From Haloterrigena gelatinilytica (GTDB lineage: Archaea > Halobacteriota > Halobacteria > Halobacteriales > Natrialbaceae): 64,000 nucleotides of DNA. The stretch is from the NCBI RefSeq assembly GCF_013342145.1, contig NZ_JABUQZ010000001.1, positions 682,001 to 746,000 of the forward strand, read 5' to 3'. Positions 62,211 through 64,000 of this stretch are shown piece after piece; the stretch's first letter is position 1; each line of letters opens with the position of its first letter. The position numbers and the translations under genes were made by a program. The notes beneath the pieces were generated by a model that had not been told where the DNA came from, ran no database searches, and saw only the letters and a list, made by a program, of their open reading frames with translations.

Positions 62211-63302
62211 TTAGCTGTCGGTTTCGGGGCGGAAGACGAGGACGTTCTGGTGGACCATCGACGGGACGAACGAGAACGGATAGCCGTAGACGTGGAGGTC
62301 CTTCGTCGGATCGTACCAGATCAGGTTCGCCGCGAGCGTTACCGGCGCGGTCGACTCGATCGCTCGCGCGAGGTCGGCGGAAAGGAACTCGTAGGACTGC
62401 TCGCGGTACATGTCGCCGATGAAGACGACGAGGTGGCCGTCCGGCGCGACCGCGTCGGTAAAGCGCTCGAACTTCGCGGCCATGTCGTCGAGCCACTCCG
62501 CCTTCGTTCCGGTTTCCGTCTCCGCGTCCGCTTCGGTCGCCGGCCCCTCGTCGGTCGGTGACTCCTCGCCGTCGCCGTCGCCCTCGTCGGGCACGGCGGC
62601 CGCGTCGAACGCCCCCAGTTTGCTCTCTCGGGTCGCGCGCTCGTTGCGCGTCTGCTCGAGTTCGTCCATGTGCCAGTAGGGAACGTCGGTCAACAGGAGG
62701 TCGACCGAGTCGTCCGGAACCTCCGCGATCAGGTCCGCGCAGTCGCCGTGGCGCATGTCCTGGTCGGCAAGCGGCGGCTCGCCGCGCTCGCGGCGCTCCT
62801 CGTTTTCGCGCTCGAGGGCGGTCTCGTAGATTTCGACCCACCGGCGGTTCCGCTCGAAGCCGATGGCCTCGCGCAGCCCGGTTCCCTCGTGTTCGCAGAG
62901 GCTCGCCCCGAGCAGCGTGCCGCCGACGCCGGCGAACGGATCGAGGACGGTGTCGCCGGTCTTGCTGAACCGGCCGATCAGCTCGGCACAGAGCCGCGGC
63001 GGTTTCTGGCCGCCGTGTTCGCTGCGCAGGTCGTGTTGGAGGGCCGGCGGGTACCCCTCGGCGATCACGGACTTCGTCGCGTACTTCCACTCCTTGCCGG
63101 TGAGGTCGTTGACTCGGTTGCGCTCGTCGTAGATCCCCCGCCCCTCGACGTAGCGCTGGTGATCGGCCAGCTCGTCGGTGTCGATCACTTCGCCGTCCTC
63201 GACCGGCAGCGACTCCTCGCGGGCCCGTTCGGCGTCGAACTCGCCGTCGTCGTCCGTGAACAGGCGGCTCTGGCGGTGCTGCTCCCGCTCGTCCTCTGCC
63301 AT
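62211..63302 (-). CDS. SAM-dependent DNA methyltransferase-like protein (N4/N6 type)
   Basis: 363 residues. Motif I (SAM binding) is TVLDPFAGVGGTLLGASL, near residue 120; the catalytic motif IV is LLLTDVPYWHMDELEQ, near 200, reading DVPYW where DPPY/W is usual. Motif I comes before motif IV. A DNA-specific target or an RNA target (TRM11-like) cannot be told apart: the front part WKYATKSVIAEGYPPALQHD and QKPPRLCAELIGRFSKTGDT is like many N4/N6 methylases. A long acidic insert (about 225-265, GDGDGEESPTDEGPATEADA) splits the catalytic side. No restriction enzyme is next to it. Confidence 0.8.
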   Translation of the reverse strand: MAEDEREQHRQSRLFTDDDGEFDAERAREESLPVEDGEVIDTDELADHQRYVEGRGIYDERNRVNDLTGKEWKYATKSVIAEGYPPALQHDLRSEHGGQKPPRLCAELIGRFSKTGDTVLDPFAGVGGTLLGASLCEHEGTGLREAIGFERNRRWVEIYETALERENEERRERGEPPLADQDMRHGDCADLIAEVPDDSVDLLLTDVPYWHMDELEQTRNERATRESKLGAFDAAAVPDEGDGDGEESPTDEGPATEADAETETGTKAEWLDDMAAKFERFTDAVAPDGHLVVFIGDMYREQSYEFLSADLARAIESTAPVTLAANLIWYDPTKDLHVYGYPFSFVPSMVHQNVLVFRPETDS

Positions 63303-63378
63303 ATTCCTCGGTGGGAACCGCTGGATGATAAAAGCGCGTCTCTCTCCCGGGAGGAGGTGCCGACCCCGTCGACGGTCG

Positions 63379-63651
63379 TCAGCCGGTGTAGGAGCTCTCG
63401 CCGACGACTTCGAGCAACTCGCCGCGGCCGGTCGCCGACGAGTCGTCGAACTCGGTCACGCGGACCCGGACGCGTTTCTCGACGGTCTCCGGACCGGCCC
63501 CCTCGACGGTCAGGCGGGTATCGCCGACGTAGGCGCGGCCGTCGGTCCCGTTGGTTTCGGCGACGAAGACGCTGATCTCGTCGCCGGGTTCGAACGTCGG
63601 TTCGGAACTGCGGAACCGCCAGCCCTCGAGGTACTTGCTAAAGAGGCTCAT
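63379..63651 (-). CDS. DUF7513-like TRAM/OB-fold small protein
   Basis: 90 residues: MSLFSKYLEGWRFRSSEPTF, then EPGDEISVFVAETNGTDGRA, DTRLTVEGAGPETVEKRVRV and an end GRGELLEVVGESSYTG. The pattern matches a haloarchaeal small family of TRAM-like fold; function not known. Its ATG overlaps the stop of the NhaC gene by four bases (ATGA), so it is coupled. Confidence 0.8.
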   Translation of the reverse strand: MSLFSKYLEGWRFRSSEPTFEPGDEISVFVAETNGTDGRAYVGDTRLTVEGAGPETVEKRVRVRVTEFDDSSATGRGELLEVVGESSYTG

Positions 63652-64000
63652 ACGCGAGCCACCTCCTCGCTCTCGCGGTCGGTCACGTACTCGCGGCCGA
63701 AGCCGGTGATCGCCGCGACGACGAACACCGCCACCAGCAGCCAGCCCTGGAAGACGTAGGGCACGACGTCGATCGGAGTGACGAGCATCGCCTGATCGAG
63801 CCACTCGTACTCACCGGGGAGCCCCTCCATCGCCTGGTAGCCGGCGAGGACGCCGCCGGACCACGGGAAGATGTACCCCAGCGCGGCGGTCTGGCCGTCC
63901 AGGATGTTCGCCCGGCGGTAGCCGTTCAAGTTGAACCGCTCGCCGATCTTCGAGATGTAGGGTCCGATCGCGACCTCCGCGGCCGTGTTGATCGTGATGA
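63648..64000 (-). CDS. NhaC-family Na+/H+ antiporter, C-terminal part (N-terminus beyond window)
   Basis: The visible C-terminal 117 codons read INTAAEVAIGPYISKIGERF, then NLNGYRRANILDGQTAALGY, then IFPWSGGVLAGYQAMEGLPG and two hydrophobic segments to the end VTDRESEEVARV. The INTAAEVAIGPYI and ALGYIFPWSGG lines are characteristic of the NhaC superfamily. It continues past the right edge. Coupled to the DUF7513-like gene. Confidence 0.9.
   Translation of the reverse strand, partial: ITINTAAEVAIGPYISKIGERFNLNGYRRANILDGQTAALGYIFPWSGGVLAGYQAMEGLPGEYEWLDQAMLVTPIDVVPYVFQGWLLVAVFVVAAITGFGREYVTDRESEEVARV

Overview
The window is a stretch of haloarchaeal chromosome. The DNA is GC-rich, the predicted proteins are very acidic, many genes have a TATA-like box 22-32 bases before the start codon (leaderless transcripts), and the gene content is archaeal: TFB, ribosomal protein S8e, TiaS, DRG GTPase, Orc1/Cdc6, DacZ, and a PGF-CTERM surface glycoprotein. 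The complete polyhydroxyalkanoate (PHA) locus and several Tat lipoproteins fit a Natrinema/Haloterrigena/Haloferax-type haloarchaeon. The exact genus cannot be fixed from sequence reading alone.

Layout. 1-10.6 kb: the end of a phosphate transporter (pstB), a divergent AbrB-PhoU regulator, an aldo/keto reductase, S8e, a Tat lipoprotein PQQ-type beta-propeller, a tiny Tat lipoprotein coupled to a beta-helix protein, the malic enzyme-phosphotransacetylase fusion, CoaD and a single-repeat TFB-like protein. 10.6-17.3 kb: tRNA-Leu(TAG) followed by degenerate copies of its 3' end, the dacZ-mscS pair, and nucleoside and sugar-phosphate genes (uridine phosphorylase, cytidine deaminase, phosphohexomutase). 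17.5-22.3 kb: the PHA locus, with phaJ divergent from phaR-phaP-phaE-phaC and phaB following. 22.4-32.2 kb: a frameshifted nitronate monooxygenase, moaC and nnr, an uncharacterised CDQHV protein, acylphosphatase, a beta-CASP nuclease, an OGG-type glycosylase, UPF0212 and UPF0058 proteins, and TFB.

32.6-40.9 kb: DUF357, a DUF389 membrane protein, glutaredoxin-thioredoxin reductase, TatA, then a replication origin with orc1/cdc6, inverted origin-recognition repeats, an AT-rich unwinding region and three more repeats at a 54-bp period, followed by a second copy of the PQQ lipoprotein. 41.3-51 kb: the S-layer glycoprotein, a tandem VOC protein, an NhaC antiporter, an MFS carrier, DRG GTPase and an ACR3/BASS-type carrier. 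51-64 kb: a third PQQ propeller with a coupled membrane protein, TiaS, an HTH regulator, glutaredoxin, an NCS2 purine permease, glycerate 2-kinase convergent with a GntP permease, a TrkA-type K+ regulator, a DNA methyltransferase-like protein, DUF7513, and the end of a second NhaC antiporter.

Themes that link genes: carbon storage (the PHA locus; malic enzyme could supply NADPH); osmotic and ion control (DacZ, MscS, TrkA, two NhaC); extracytoplasmic proteins using the Tat system (TatA, three PQQ lipoproteins or secreted proteins, the micro-lipoprotein) together with the S-layer; and redox (Grx-TrxR, glutaredoxin). The least explained items are the micro-lipoprotein/beta-helix pair, the hairpin cluster after tRNA-Leu, the phasin-like extension of PhaJ and helix-hairpin-helix tail of PhaC, and the tandem 10-mers in front of phaR. 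Most of the sequence is ordinary core chromosome; no integrase, transposase or CRISPR array was seen.
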